64,000 bases of DNA from CBDBJR01 sp965206445. GTDB lineage: Bacteria > Pseudomonadota > Gammaproteobacteria > Arenicellales > Poriferihabitantaceae. The notes beneath the pieces were generated by a model. That model worked only from the letters and a program-made list of their open reading frames with translations. It made no database searches and had not been told where the DNA came from. A program made the position numbers and the translations under genes. Shown piece by piece: positions 62,777 through 64,000 of this stretch (its first letter is position 1; each line of letters begins with the position of its first letter). The DNA is taken from contig CBDBJR010000002.1 of the NCBI GenBank assembly GCA_965206445.1, forward strand, positions 1,488,001 through 1,552,000, read 5' to 3'.

Positions 62777-64000
62777 ATGCCGACGGCAATCAAAGAAGGC
62801 AATCTCCAGGCCCCCACACGGCATCCGCTGGCGTGGCGTGAGGCCGGGTTTTATGATCAGACGTCGCTGTTTGCCGAGCTCGAGCGGGTGTTTGATTTAT
62901 GCCATGGCTGCCGGCGCTGCAATAGCCTGTGCAACGGCTTTGCCACGTTGTTTGACCTGGTCGACAACTGCGCGACCCTGGAGGTGGACGGGGTCAGCAA
63001 GCAGGATTACTGGAAGGTGGTTGACCATTGCTACCTGTGCGATTTGTGCTACCAGACCAAATGCCCGTATACCCCGCCGCATGAATGGAATATCGATTTT
63101 CCGCATCTGATGCTGCGCGCCAAGGCGGTGCGCTATCGGCAGGGCAAGGTGGGCGCGCGGGAAAAACTGCTGGCGTCGACCGATACGATTGGCAAAATCG
63201 CCGGCATTCCCATCGTCGTCAACGCCGTCAATGCCGCCAACCGCAACCAGCCGCTGCGCAAGCTGCTGGATAAAGCGGTCGGTGTGCACCCCGACGCCAG
63301 ATTGCCGACCTATCATCGCCATACGCTGCGCAAGCGCTACAAAAAAGCGCATCGCGCCGCCGTTATCGGCGCCGATGACGCCGTACCGTGCGAGCGCACC
63401 ACCGGCCGGGTGGCGATTTTCACCGGCTGCTACGGCAACTACAATGAACCCGAGCTGGTCGAGCATTTGATCGCCGTCCTGCGACACAACCGGCTGGCGG
63501 TGCGGCTGGTGGAAAAAGAGCAGTGCTGCGCGATGCCGCGGCTGGAGCTGGGCGATCTGGACGCGGTGGACAAAGCCAGACAGGCGAATATCCCGCCGCT
63601 GGAAAAACTGATCGATGCCGGCTGGGATGTAACGTCGATTGTGCCGTCCTGCGTGTTGATGTTTCGCCAGGAACTGCCGCTGATGCTGCCGCAGGATGCC
63701 GCGGTGCAGAAAGTGGCGCGGTCGATATTCGACCCGTTTGAGTATCTGATGCTGCGCCACAAGGGCGGTTTGTTGAATACCGATTTCAAGCAGCCGCTGG
63801 GCAAGGTCGCCTACCACGTCGCCTGCCATCAGCGGGTGCAAAAAATCGGCCTGAAAACCCGTGATTGCCTGGCGCTGGTCCCCGCTACCGACGTGACCGC
63901 AATCGAACGCTGCTCCGGGCATGACGGCACCTACGGGGTCAAGAGTGCGACCTACGCAACCGCCAAAAAAATCGGCGCCCCGGTGGTCGAGCGCATCAAA
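62777..64000 (+). CDS. GlpC/HdrD-like iron-sulfur oxidoreductase (3' partial)
   Basis: The open frame runs from ATG 62777 to the window edge (at least 408 aa, no stop). Two 4Fe-4S ferredoxin-type clusters are visible: C42, C45, C48, C52 and C85, C88, C91, C96. A CCG-domain follows (FTGCYGN, then EQCCAMPRLELG), and a second CCG-like region starts at VACHQRVQKIG. This matches the heterodisulfide-reductase-related proteins that accompany rubrerythrin, usually followed by a DUF3501 gene. It probably passes electrons to rubrerythrin. Confidence 0.88.
   Translation, partial: MPTAIKEGNLQAPTRHPLAWREAGFYDQTSLFAELERVFDLCHGCRRCNSLCNGFATLFDLVDNCATLEVDGVSKQDYWKVVDHCYLCDLCYQTKCPYTPPHEWNIDFPHLMLRAKAVRYRQGKVGAREKLLASTDTIGKIAGIPIVVNAVNAANRNQPLRKLLDKAVGVHPDARLPTYHRHTLRKRYKKAHRAAVIGADDAVPCERTTGRVAIFTGCYGNYNEPELVEHLIAVLRHNRLAVRLVEKEQCCAMPRLELGDLDAVDKARQANIPPLEKLIDAGWDVTSIVPSCVLMFRQELPLMLPQDAAVQKVARSIFDPFEYLMLRHKGGLLNTDFKQPLGKVAYHVACHQRVQKIGLKTRDCLALVPATDVTAIERCSGHDGTYGVKSATYATAKKIGAPVVERIK

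Overview
The window looks like a GC-rich chromosome segment of a marine, possibly host-associated proteobacterium. Gammaproteobacteria is my best guess, from the LigE, HtpX and rubrerythrin/Fe-S genes, the DddP-like enzyme, and the eukaryote-like ankyrin and sulfotransferase families; this is inference, not a taxonomic assignment. I saw no rRNA, tRNA or CRISPR array. The first gene (glxB-type) and the last gene (GlpC/HdrD-like Fe-S protein) run off the window edges.

Layout. 1-8107: a split glutamate-synthase-type operon (glxB, glxC, glxD), interrupted by an AT-richer gene, then small unknown genes, pdxJ and a DUF1989-GcvT fusion. 8161-14146: six tandem AT-rich sulfotransferase paralogues with about 1 kb spacing. 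Duplication junctions between copies 1 and 4 join the 3' end of the downstream VOC gene to the 3' end of the upstream fusion gene. 14230-17536: VOC protein, sulfatase, exported DNA ligase. 17559-23159: a betaine/DMSP-type ABC importer (proVWX-like) and a DddP-like M24 enzyme. 23330-25628: trpS, ogt, lytic transglycosylase. 25853-43927: seven secreted ankyrin-repeat genes. The last six are consecutive cassettes with near-identical flanks and 99-bp coding repeats. Between copies 1 and 2 lie an AT-rich unknown lipoprotein preceded by an IS5-like remnant, and a dimethylglycine/N-methylproline demethylase-like flavoenzyme. 44027-54497: a sarcosine/dimethylglycine dehydrogenase-like gene, a non-pyrrolysine MttB-family methyltransferase, an EamA transporter, an FbpABC-type importer and another EamA gene. 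55130-58904: class V aminotransferase, a TRAP permease remnant, enoyl-CoA hydratase and CoA-transferase. 58905-64000: a MITE-like element, peroxiredoxin, an RND pump remnant, htpX, an SDR, rubrerythrin and the Fe-S partner.

How it fits together. Much of the core gene set points to import and stepwise demethylation of methylated nitrogen and sulfur compounds (glycine betaine, dimethylglycine, N-methylglutamate, DMSP). Evidence includes proVWX, DddP-like, MttB-like, DMGDH-like, DgcA-like, GlxBCD and two GcvT-domain fusions. Against this background sit two gene-family expansions, the sulfotransferase array and the ankyrin array. Both carry direct sequence evidence of tandem duplication and recombination, and they are the most unusual content here. 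Small repeats (an 11-copy dispersed element, a MITE-like element, and a hairpin insertion flanked by a 9-bp direct repeat) decorate the region from 25 to 60 kb.
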